Below, in pieces: positions 54,867 through 64,000 of a stretch of DNA of 64,000 bases. How positions within the stretch are numbered: the stretch's first letter is position 1; every line of letters begins with the position of its first letter. The position numbers and the translations under genes were made by a program. Under the pieces are notes generated by a model. The model ran no database searches, was not told the origin of the DNA, and saw only the letters and a list, made by a program, of their open reading frames with translations. Source of the stretch: Tamarix chinensis (Eukaryota > Streptophyta > Magnoliopsida > Caryophyllales > Tamaricaceae); contig CM060173.1 of the NCBI GenBank assembly GCA_030549775.1, positions 40,682,610-40,746,609 of the forward strand. Reading direction: 5' to 3'.

Positions 54867-57232
54867 ATGGCCGATAGTAGTAATGTGAGGGATGTACCTG
54901 CTGAAGAGGTGGAGAGCTTATCTCCATTTGTGGAGTCAATTGGTGATGACTTACAAACTAATAATGAAGAAGAAAATACAAGTTCTCCTTCTCCAGCTTT
55001 AAGTGGTGCTGAACAAGTAGCATCTCAAGGTAAGAAAAGATCTTGGGTGTGGCAACATTTTACAAAAATGAATGCTAATGCTTTGAGAGCTACTTGTAAT
55101 TATTGTGGAAAAGATTATGTTGCTGATCCAAAAAAAGGAACTAGTGTGTTGATAAATCATATTAATTCTTGCAAAGAAACTCCGGCTAATAAGGAGAAAA
55201 ATATGAGACTAGTGGCCATTCTTCGTGCAAATGAAGCAAGAAAAGAGAGTGATGGATCAAATATTCCAAATATTGGTTCAATGAAACTTTTGAGTTCTTG
55301 GAAACTTAATCAAGAGGGCGATAGAAAGGCTTTGGCTAGGATGATAATTGTAGATGAGCTTCCCTTTAGGTTTGTTGAGAGAGAGGGATTCAAAAATTTT
55401 GTGGATGTTATTCAACCTGATTTTGTCATGCCTTCAAGGGTGACGGTGACTAGAGATTGTTATAAAATATTTGTGGAAGAGAAGAAAAAACTAAAACAGT
55501 ATTTTCACAAATCTGGTTGTAGGGTTAGTCTGACTACTGATTTATAGACTTCATGTCAAAATCTTGGCTATATGTGCTTGACTGGTCATTATATTGATCA
55601 AAATTGGAATTTGCAAAAAAAGATTCTTAATTTTTGTCAAGTGGTTGGTCATTCTGGTGAGATTCTTGGCAAAACTGTTGAAAGATGTATTCTTGATTGG
55701 GGAATTGACAAAATTTTGACAATAACGATTGATAATGCAAGTTCTAATGATTTGTGCATCAAATACTTGAAGAAAAGAATTGGCATTTGGGGTGGTGGAC
55801 TACTTTTAGATGGAGATTATTTGCATATAAGATGTGCTGCTCATATTCTAAATTTGGTTGTAAAAGAGGGTTTAAAAGAAAACATTGATCCTATTATTCG
55901 AGTCCGGTCGACTGTGAAATATGTGCGATCATCTCCTGCTCGTTTGGCAAAGTTTAAGATTTGTGTTGAACAAGTGAAATTGAGTTCCCATAAATCTCTT
56001 TGTCTTGATATTGAAACAAGATGGAACTCTACTTACTTAATGCTTGATTCTGCTATAGCGTTTATAAAGGCTTTTGACTTGTTAAGGGAGGATGAGAAGT
56101 ATGTTGATGAGCTTAATAAGACTAAGGGTAGTCCTCAAGATGATGATTGGGAGTCTATTCGTTGTTTGTTGCCTTTCTTGAAAATATTGTATGAAGCTAC
56201 TTTGAGGATTTCAGGTTCTCTTTATGTCACCAGAAATGTTTATTTGCAAGAAGTTTCACTTATTGGTACACTGATTGATTCTTGTATTAATGATAGTGGT
56301 GATGAAAATGTGGGAGCAATGGCATGTAGGATGAAAGCCAAGTTCTCTAAGTATTGGGTTAACAAAAAGAATATGAATTTACTGATGTTTGTTGCTGCAG
56401 TTCTTGATCCCAGTAGTAAATTGGTCTATGTTGATTGGGCTATTAATGAATATTTTGGTGATTTGGGTGATGTGAATGATGATTTTTCTAATTTTGATGA
56501 ACATGGGACATATCAAAGCGGTTCTAGTGCATCTTTACGTCAAGATGTAAGAAAGTGTGTGAGGTCTTTGTTTGCATTCTATCCTTCTTGTCAGTCCCAA
56601 CAAGTATCTATTAGTAAATCAAGGACCTCCTCTACTAGTGATTCAGATGTTTCACTAGCATCTAATTTAGATGTGCATCAAGCAAGAAGACAAATGGCTA
56701 AAAGATTTAAGATGACGAGGCAAAACCATAATATTGAGGAGAAATCTGAATTAGATAGGTATTTGGAGGAGAATTTGGTGGAGGTCAATCAAGGAATAAG
56801 TGAGGAAGTTGAGAGTTCTCTTAGTCCTAAAGATGTGTTAGGTTGGTGGAGGAAGAATGAATCAAGGTATCCTATCATGAGTGCAATGGCCAAGGATATT
56901 CTAGCTATGCCTATTTCTACTGTTGCATCAGAATCAGCTTTTAGCACCGGAGGCCGCGTGCTTGACCTATTTCGTAGTTCTTTAACCGGAAGGATGGTGG
57001 AGGCATTGATTTGCTCACAAGATTGGCTTAGTAGATCACAAGAGCCATTATTATTGGAAGAAAAGTTGGAAGATCTTGAAACAATTAAAGCAGGTAATTT
57101 TATAGTCATCTTTTTTTATTTGTAGTTGATTAATTCTTATGAAATACTTATTAACACAGTGAATCATTATTTTTTGTTGTAGAATTGGAGAAGATGAATA
57201 TAACTCTACCACTTATGCACATTGAAGAGTGA
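54867..57232 (+). pseudogene. BED-finger hAT transposase with one internal TAG
   Basis: Exon 1 is 54867-57093 and exon 2 is 57183-57232 (intron 57094-57182, GTAATT...TTGTAG), giving 758 codons plus stop, normal for plant hAT transposases. A BED zinc finger lies at residues about 58-103 (Cys 76, Cys 79 of CNYCGKDY, then HINSC). The RNase H-like core is interrupted at codon 227 by TAG (55545-55547), within LTTDL-stop-TS, where Trp is usual, so a single G-to-A change explains it. The core continues with CAAHILNLVVKEGL and the C-terminal dimerisation domain (about 627-715; RYPIMSAMAKDILAMPISTV, ESAFSTGGRVLD). Exon 2 ends LPLMHIEE. The protein is related to transposases from which DAYSLEEPER-type host genes arose. 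Apart from the stop the frame is clean. Confidence 0.9.
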
Positions 57233-57874
57233 GAGCTCAAGAAACTTTGCATAAGTCTGAGTAGGTATTTGTTGAATTAATTCCTCATTTATAATGATAT
57301 TAACTTAGAATGATGATGTAACTATTTTTTGCTCACAAGGAAGCTACTATTGTTGTTGTTTCATTAGCTTTACACTTAATGAAGTGTGTATTTACTATGC
57401 AGGATTACAATGTATTTACTGCAGCATTGAGTGGATGATTTACAAGCATGCAGGATTATATTTTTATTTTTTAAATATGCTTATTGTTAGATAGTTTTAT
57501 GTACTAAAGAATGTAATTTAGAATAAGTTGATTGGTGATGTAATGTATTTTAAAGAAATAGATCTGATAGAATGTAATCAGGTATCGTGATTTAGTAGCT
57601 AGCTCTTTAATCGGATATTTGTTTGTCAGTTCAGATATTATTTGAGCAAATCGGATATTTGCTCAACAATTCGGATATTTTCACAGCAAATCGGATATTT
57701 ATCAAATATATTTGTGATTTGGTATTTTTTTTATTTCAAAGACTATTCGGATAATATCGGTTTTATTTGATATCCGATCCGAAATTTCGTATATCCAAAA
57801 ATCGGATATCCGAAATTTCGTATCGGATATCAAATATCATTTTCAGATATCCGAAAAATCGAATATTTGAACCG

Positions 57875-57886
57875 TGAACAGCCCTA
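57875..57886 (-). repeat. hAT right terminal inverted repeat
   Basis: The reverse strand reads TAGGGCTGTTCA. The preceding 300 bp (57610-57870) contain about ten TCGGATAT-type words in both directions. Confidence 0.85.
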
Positions 57887-57894
57887 ATACCGAT

Positions 57895-59144
57895 TACTGA
57901 GAGAAATATAATCCATCATCATACACAATAATTAAAAATATTGAACCCATGTCCTCCCGCTTCACCCACCATATTGGACTTTTGTACCACAATTATGGTT
58001 TGTCTTCATCACATACCTTATAACAGAATTTGCTTCAAAAATGCGACCATATACTTGCATTTGTCGTCGGTTTCTAAACCTCTCTCTAACAATATAAACG
58101 GGTAGAGTATCATATTTATATTTGTATCCCAGAAAAAAATTTGTATCTAAATTTATATATGTATCCAAACAGATATCAATTAATATATCCATATCTATAT
58201 TTATTGGATATCCATTTATTTATTTACAAAAATTATCTAATAGATAAATTTATTATCTGACTAATAAATTCATTTAGAATTAATTTAAAAGATAAATTTA
58301 ACCTTAATTTATACTATATTTATTTTAAAATTAAGGATAAAATAATAATTATATATTAGATAAACCAATACAGATATATGTATATGTATGGATATGAATA
58401 TCTCATACCTGTATCTGTACCTAAATCCGATAGATATTTTTTTCATCATCTATATTCATTTAAGTGCCCATCGAATAAAACATGTCAGATTTCAAATAAA
58501 ATACGTCACGTTTACATCCTTACTCTCTCTATATTTATGGACACCCCATTCCCCTAATAATTCATAAATTTCTCATTTCCAATGTTCCAAATTGTATGTT
58601 ACTCTCAAATTAGGATCAAATTATATGATGTAACTTGTTTATGATGCAAATAAGTTGTGACATCATATTTTTATCATTTCTAAATTTATAGTGCAAAGTC
58701 TACTATTCTATATCATGCGTTCTTTTTTATTTTTGTTATTCTTTACATTCTCCTTATTCGATCACTTATAATTTGCAATTTAGTTCTTCAATTTTGTCTT
58801 CTTAGTGTTCTTCTCCATTCAATTTTTTTATTTCATTTTAGTACTTCTCATTTTATAAGTTATTTGGATTTCAAGTTGTACTCAACAATTGTCTTATTAA
58901 TTTTCGATTTCTCAAGTATGTTAATGTGATATTGAAGTTAATATTTAGTTTACTTATTATTAGCTTTCATATGTTATTTTGATGATTGAAGTAATTTTTG
59001 GCTTGATTTTGTGAAGGATAATTATTAAAGCTTCGGTAGGTGTGGATAATGAAGAAGGTTGATTATGTGCTGATAATGGAGATGGATCAATAGTTGTTCA
59101 TAAAGGAAAATGTGCATTATATATTTAACATGTAGAAGGTGTGG
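57895..59144. other. AT-rich intergenic DNA
   Basis: No gene supported. 58095-58445 has opposed 'gagtatcatatttatatttgtatcc' and 'ggatatgaatatctcatacctgtatc' stretches that could be the arms of a decayed MITE of about 400 bp; no clear target duplication was found. Confidence 0.45.
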
Positions 59145-61633
59145 TGTAACACCCTAAATTTCCAACTAAAAGTTTCATTCAAAACTACTAATTTGCGAAA
59201 GTGAAAACTAAAACATAAATGTTACCGTCACTCTCAACACGAGTCTAATATTGGTACCTTTCTCATGCAAAAGGTAAGGTAAAATAGTTTGCAAATAAGT
59301 CATGAAATAAAGAACAACAAAAGCAATAATAATATAATGAGATAAGTTGTGGAGATCAACTCTCAAAAAAGCATAATGAAAAAGGAAAAGAGGATGTAAG
59401 AGTCTAAAATATTCAAAATATAAAATATCTTGAAGGTACCACTGGATAACTCTTACTCTAAATCTCAACTCCCAACTAAAATAATGTTACTCTTGTCCAG
59501 ACACATCAGCATACAAATTAATATTATCCTCACCAGTTATTTGCAGCAAGTCACCTACCAATATAGTAGCAGTATGTTAATGTATTGAACACACAAGGCC
59601 TCCTCTATAGAGGCATCATGCAATGCAACACATAGGGCATGCCATAAAAGTGGTATATCATGCATCCATACAACATGCTATCACAAATACACAAAAATCT
59701 CATAATTTCATGATCAACTCATATAAAAAACTTTAACTATATTCCATAATCAATTTGTTGGATTGTCTACAATAAGCTAAGTAGTGCAACTCAAGTAAAG
59801 GTAGGATAAAACCACCAACTAACTCAATATTGATAATTGACATAACTTAAAAGTAAGTTAGACTAAAACTATCAGTTAGCCTAATATAGATAGTATAATC
59901 AGAAGTAAGATGGACTAAAACCACTAGTTAACCTAATATAGATAGCAATTATAACTCAAAAATAAGGTAACTAAATCCACTAGCTCCACAAAAGGAAGTC
60001 GCCACAAAATCCCATTATCACCTACTTCAATCAAGAATGTCTTATGTAAGGATAATACTTAATATCATATCACACATCCAAACTTAAGCCAATTATTCCC
60101 ATTTTAATCATGATTCAAGAAGTTTAAATGCCAAGAAAAGAAGTTAACCCTAAGAAAATTCACCAAAAATCTCTAGCAAACTAGTTGGCTTGTCCGACAA
60201 ATAAGTGATCTAGTTTGGGAAATATTCCAAAAATAAAATAATGTAAGAATGGGCAAACTAGTCAACTGGTATGGGAAAATTAGTTGACTATTTTCGCCAA
60301 TTGATTAGTCAAATGCCTAACATGACTATTAGTTTTGTGCTAAACACTAACCAACATCTAGTGAATGATTGACTGGTGGGTAAAAACCAATCAACTAGTA
60401 AACCAGTTAATTGATTTTGTCCTAAACTAGTTGGTTGGTTTTACTAGGCAGAACATATTGTAAACCCTTTCACGAATCCAAACAAAATCAATACATATCC
60501 ATAACTCATGAGACTTTTTCAGAATTCACACATAATATTAATACTTCATAAATCAATACCCTAAATCGCAAAATTATGAAATAATCATGCTACACTAAAC
60601 TTCATGGTTTCTCTTTCAAACTAACAAAATCTATCATGTTTTCAAGATCAATTTCATGCTTTTAACCACTTAAATATACTTGTAATAGAATTTAAATCAT
60701 GGAAATTTTACTAGAAAACAATTAACATATATCATATAACACATCACTATATCTACAAGGTTTAGCTAAATTTACCTATCTAGAAAGATGATCACTCCCT
60801 ATGCAACTCAAACACCTTAGGTTCTTGCTCACCTAATAATAATTAGAGAAAACATTTAGCAAAGAATTTAGAGCTTTAGAATAGAATAATATAGAGAGGA
60901 GAAGAAGAGAAGAAAATAATGAGAAGAGAACTTGAAGGTTTTTGTTGCAAAAGGGAGAGTAATGTTGTAATATGGGTTTGTTAGGGATATACCTAAGCAC
61001 AAATGAGAGAGGAAAAGGGCTTGGCAGAGTTCAAAAAGGTGAGGGGACAAGTGAAGGGATGTTACTTGAGCAAGGAGAAAAAAAAGGATAGATATAGTGT
61101 AAGATATAACCAAGGGCTAAGGGACATACATTAGTTGAAAATGAATTCATAAAAGGGGGACTTGGGACAAAGAGATAATCTATGGTGCATCCAAAAGGAA
61201 AGGGACAAGGAAGAGGAGATCAAGGTGAACATGAAAAAAAAGGGGGATTTTGTTATATTTAAGATAAATCTAAAGATTTGTTTGCAATGTGGGTTTAAAA
61301 CCCTCTAAACATCATCTATAATTAGCATATAACAACTTCCCATGGCTGGGTGAAGGATTGGAAGATATTCAAAATCAAAACAAACACATGGATAGTAGAA
61401 CCAGTTGACTAGTTTCATCACGCCAATCAACTAGTTAATTAGATTTAGAAAAACAAAGCCATAGTTTATATGTCAACCAATTTTCTACATTAATTGATGG
61501 GTTTCCTAGTTTGAAACTCATTTCCATAATTTATTTTCCTTTAAAAATTATACAAAACTACCTTTTATATATGATGTATAATATTATTAACCCTCTATGG
61601 ACTTCATCATTGAAGTTAAAACCAAAATAAAAA
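59145..61633 (-). repeat. LTR fragment, minus strand, about 2.5 kb
   Basis: It begins TGTAACACCCTAAATTTCC (LTR 3' end on the minus strand). It has decayed tandem modules (59786-59990), runs of ACTAGTTGACTGGT-type words (60180-60440, 61395-61520), and a purine run (60890-60935). This follows the order of the other LTRs of this superfamily. Its 5' end is cut by the next LTR at 61634. Confidence 0.5.
59786..59990. repeat. Decayed 55-65 bp tandem modules
   Basis: Four units of 'actcaa...agtaagrtagactaaaaccactagttaacctaatatagatag' type, in the LTR position where 12333-12676 carries its modules. Confidence 0.6.
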
Positions 61634-62014
61634 TGTAATATTTTCATTTTTCAATCCCGAAAAATTTCGTGTTAAAATATTGTGGAAAAGGAAAAATACT
61701 AAACATACCTAGGAAAAGTAGAGTGGTACCACTACACCTAATATAGGATAGTCATCAACATCCCATCACATGTCAGATATAAGATTGAAAAAACAAACAA
61801 ATTAAAACAAGAGTAGAGTGTATAAGAAACATGATATATAGATACTAAAGAAAACATTTACAAAAAAGGACCTAGACGGTCCTCAAAATTTTAAAATACA
61901 TGAATGAAGGTTAAACTAAAATACAGAACTACAATGGTAGAAAACAAAAGATATGGGGTAGCCCCAAATCTTAGGTCGTTAAGGACCAAAGAATAGTCTT
62001 TAGATGTTAATATT
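61634..62014 (-). repeat. LTR fragment of the 4305/6881 family
   Basis: TGTAATATTTTC, then 'cgaaaaatttcgtgttaaaatattgtgg', 'acacctaatataggatagtcatc' and 'atgtcagatataag', matching 4305-4450. It is cut at about 62014 by the LINE. Confidence 0.6.
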
Positions 62015-62056
62015 AATTAAAAACCCTAGGAGCTCTCTCCTCTCTCCTCCTCCTCC

Positions 62057-63572
62057 ATGGTTCGTACGAGGAGTGCTATGGCTGCCAAGAAGAAGAAGAT
62101 GGCTTCAGGGAGTCCTTCAGTAGGGTATGGTGGATTGGTTTGTGCTCGGGATGGTCAGGGTTCTGATGTGTTGCCCGCAGATTCGTCATGCAGAGTGCAT
62201 GCAGACCTTCACGTCGATCAGGTTGAGGGCGGTAGGGTTTTATCGCCTGAACCGATAGTAGTTTCTGACGCTGCTTTGCCTTCCCCTATAGTTGGACCTG
62301 CTTCTTCTGATTAGGTTCTTGCAGATTCTCATGTCCTTCAAGATGCGAACATTAGGGTTTTAAGTTCAGAACCCTTGGATAAAGAGAGAGTCAGTTCCTC
62401 CGTCGGTGCACCCTGAATAGAAGCTTTCACGGCCTACGAATTCTTCTTGGAAAGACTTAGTGGCTGGTAATCGGGTTCCTCTTCAAGGTGCCTCGTTAAG
62501 CTATATCCCTCCTGAGAGAGTTGGGGATAGGATCCAGGTTACCTTTCAAAAGGACAAAGTGGATTTGAATTGTCATGAATGGCAATGGGCTGTGGTTGGT
62601 TATGTACTTGGGTTTTGACCAACAATGTCTCAGCTTGTTGGTTATGTTAAAAGGAACTGGTTTGTTCTTCGTGAGCCAAAAATTTTTCTGCATGAACAAG
62701 GTTTTGTGGTTTTCAAATTTGAATCCCAGGAGGATAGGGATTGGGTGTTATCAAAGCCTTATTAGACTTGTTTCAACAGACCTTTTATTCTTAAGGCTTG
62801 GCATCGACGGTTTCAATTTACTAAAGAGAAGTTTCAGTTTCTGCCTTTATGGGTTAAGCTTGTTAATCTTCCTTTAGATTACTGGGATGTGGATTCTTTG
62901 AGTAGAATAGGAAGTGTTATAGGTAGGCCTCTTCAGTTGGATGGTATAACTACTTCGAGGGATCGAATTTCTTTTGCTCGCATGTTGGTTGAAGTGGATG
63001 TGTCGAAGAAACTTCTTGATTATGTAGATTTAGTGGATCTTGATGGTGCTGTTCTGTCATAGAATATTATTTATGAATGGCGGCCTAGTTTCTGTAATCA
63101 TTGTCAAGAAGTAGGTCATTCTATTGATAAGTGTAAGAGGAATCCTGATGTGCAGGGAGTTGATCAGGTTGATGTGCCTGTTCCTAGAGCTGCAGGTCCA
63201 TCACAAGGGGAGAAAGGAACTTCTGGTTGGCATAAGGTTTCTACCAGGCCTTCTGGATCTCAACAGGTTCTTAAGGAGGGTGAGGAGGACCGTTTGCCTA
63301 CTCCTGTGGATTCTGTTCAGCGTTGCTCTCCTAGCCTTTCTGTTAGGACTGGTTGTCCTAGTATGGATCACCAGGTTCCTAAAGGGCTTTCTTCCTGGGA
63401 TCAGAATCCTATATCCTCTAATTATGTTAGTTCAGGGAATAGATATGCTTGTCTATCTTTCTTTGATGTTGGTTTGCAAGATGGTGCAGATCCAGTAGAT
63501 CTGCAGGCTGGTTTTCTTGATTCTAATTTGGCTCTCCCATCAAAGTCTAATGATAGGAGCTTGGAATTTTAG
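62057..63572 (+). pseudogene. LINE ORF1 (DUF4283 plus zinc knuckle), broken
   Basis: ATG at 62057 (MVRTRSAMAAKKKKMASG), basic leader. Stops at 62312 and 62392 in this frame, then a one-base shift before 62445. In the new frame DUF4283 runs about 62519-62950 (LVGYVKRNWFVLREPK, EQGFVVFKF, LPLWVKLVNLPLDYW). Stops lie at about 62617, 62763 and 63059. A perfect CX2CX4HX4C knuckle follows (63093-63134, CNHCQEVGHSIDKC). A Pro/Ser-rich tail is open from 63150 to 63572. The protein would bind LINE RNA. It overlaps ORF2 by about 20 nt. Confidence 0.8.
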
Positions 63573-64000
63573 AGGACTTAATAAGTCCTATAAGGAGAAG
63601 GAGCTTAAGCACTGGCTTTTAGTGCATAAAGTGTCCTTTTTTGGTCTTCTTGAAACTAGAGTTAAGAGTAATAAAGCTAATGGGGTCTTGCATAAATTGG
63701 GCTCTCATTGAAGCAGGTTAGATAATTATCTATCCCATCCTAATGGGAGAATTTGGTGCATCTGGGATAGTAGGGTGTGGGATGTTCATCTTCTTTTTAG
63801 CAGTGAACAATTTCTTCATGTTTCAGTTTCTGCTATTCATTCTAGATGCAAGTTCTTTGCTTCTTTTGTTTATGGATTTAATGTAGGGTGTGAAAGGAAA
63901 TCTCTTTGGCAGGACTTAGTGGATTATCAGGTGGGTAATGACCCTTGGATTGTCATGGGGGATTTTAATGTGGTTTTCTAAGCTGCTGAGAAATTTCAGG
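63550..64000 (+). pseudogene. LINE ORF2 endonuclease, partial and broken
   Basis: ATG at 63550: MIGAWNFRGLNKSYKEKELK, then FFGLLETRVKS, whose Glu is the catalytic metal ligand of AP-type endonucleases. A TGA at 63709-63711 and a TAA at 63979-63981 interrupt the frame. Between them WDVHLLFSSEQFLHVSVSAI and WIVMGDFNVVF are visible, the latter carrying the GDFN catalytic motif. In an intact element this domain nicks target DNA and would be followed by RT outside the window. Confidence 0.82.

Larger units (their letters stand above)
53592..57886 (+). mobile_element. hAT DNA transposon, 4295 bp, near complete
   Basis: The left end TAGGACTGTTCA and the right end (reverse) TAGGGCTGTTCA form 12-bp inverted repeats with one mismatch. 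Flanks ATATCGAT (53584-53591) and ATACCGAT (57887-57894) are an 8-bp target duplication with one mismatch. Both subterminal regions are crowded with TCGGATAT/ATCCGAT words, as expected for transposase-binding sites. Inside are a GC-rich 5' leader, a leader intron and a BED-hAT transposase gene with one stop codon. The insertion is moderately old. It may have provided transposase for non-autonomous relatives. Confidence 0.9.
62015..64000 (+). mobile_element. L1-type LINE, 5' part, runs off the window
   Basis: A short CT-rich leader (62030-62056), ORF1 with DUF4283 and a CCHC knuckle, then the start of ORF2 with an AP-type endonuclease. This is the usual layout of plant L1 elements. Stops and one frameshift show decay. 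RT and the 3' end are outside the window. Confidence 0.85.

Noticed and set aside
58095..58445. Possible MITE with opposed GTATC-rich arms
   Set aside because: Arms are AT-rich and imperfect and no target duplication was found.
1..64000. tRNA, rRNA or snRNA genes
   Set aside because: No cloverleaf with internal A and B boxes, or rRNA-like block, was recognised; the TGGTATCAGAGC matches are retroelement primer sites.

Overview
This is repeat-rich nuclear DNA of a flowering plant. The evidence is a small plant-type DUF3339 membrane-protein gene, chromodomain Ty3/gypsy retrotransposons primed by initiator tRNA-Met, a BED-finger hAT element, an L1-type LINE carrying DUF4283, and an endogenous pararetrovirus. 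The species cannot be told from the sequence. Only two ordinary host genes can be supported: DUF3339 at 32155-32364 (+) and a two-exon small membrane-protein gene at 52569-53268 (-). Nearly everything else is mobile or virus-derived DNA in several layers.

Layout. 1-2960 is AT-rich with a possible decayed DNA transposon. 2961-17854 is a stack of long, mostly solo LTRs of one superfamily: an older minus-strand LTR (3932-17854) is split by a 6-kb block of related LTRs (4305-10340) and by a 4.9-kb solo LTR (11709-16638) with a 5-bp target duplication. 17855-19084 is unassigned. 19144-30717 is an endogenous caulimovirid lying between two TA microsatellites. It is an inverted repeat of two defective copies joined through a leader palindrome; each copy lacks a different part of the polymerase region, and the plus copy has an internal 1.15-kb duplication.

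31-36 kb holds DUF3339 and the start of a direct tandem duplication (unit 1 about 33641-35337, unit 2 about 35338-52640). Unit 2 has been blown up by retroelements: an LTR fragment (36046-36894), an old minus-strand chromovirus (36895-46525) that itself contains a hAT-like MITE and a 4.4-kb solo LTR (39699-44133), and a young chromovirus (46559-52021) whose 439-bp LTRs differ at one visible site. Unit 2 ends inside the last exon and 3' flank of the 52.6-53.3 kb gene, so that exon now exists twice.

53592-57886 is a 4.3-kb hAT element with terminal inverted repeats, an 8-bp target duplication and a transposase frame broken by one TAG; it sits about 320 bp upstream of the membrane-protein gene. 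57895-59144 is AT-rich with no gene seen. 59145-62014 holds more LTR fragments, and 62015-64000 is the 5' part of a decayed LINE running off the window.

The most interesting structures are the inverted pararetrovirus locus with boundaries at its primer site, the retrotransposon-inflated tandem duplication, and the microsatellite-carrying LTR family. No wholly unknown system could be demonstrated; the least explained coding-like sequence is the duplicated reading frame at 33790-34058 and 35501-35770.
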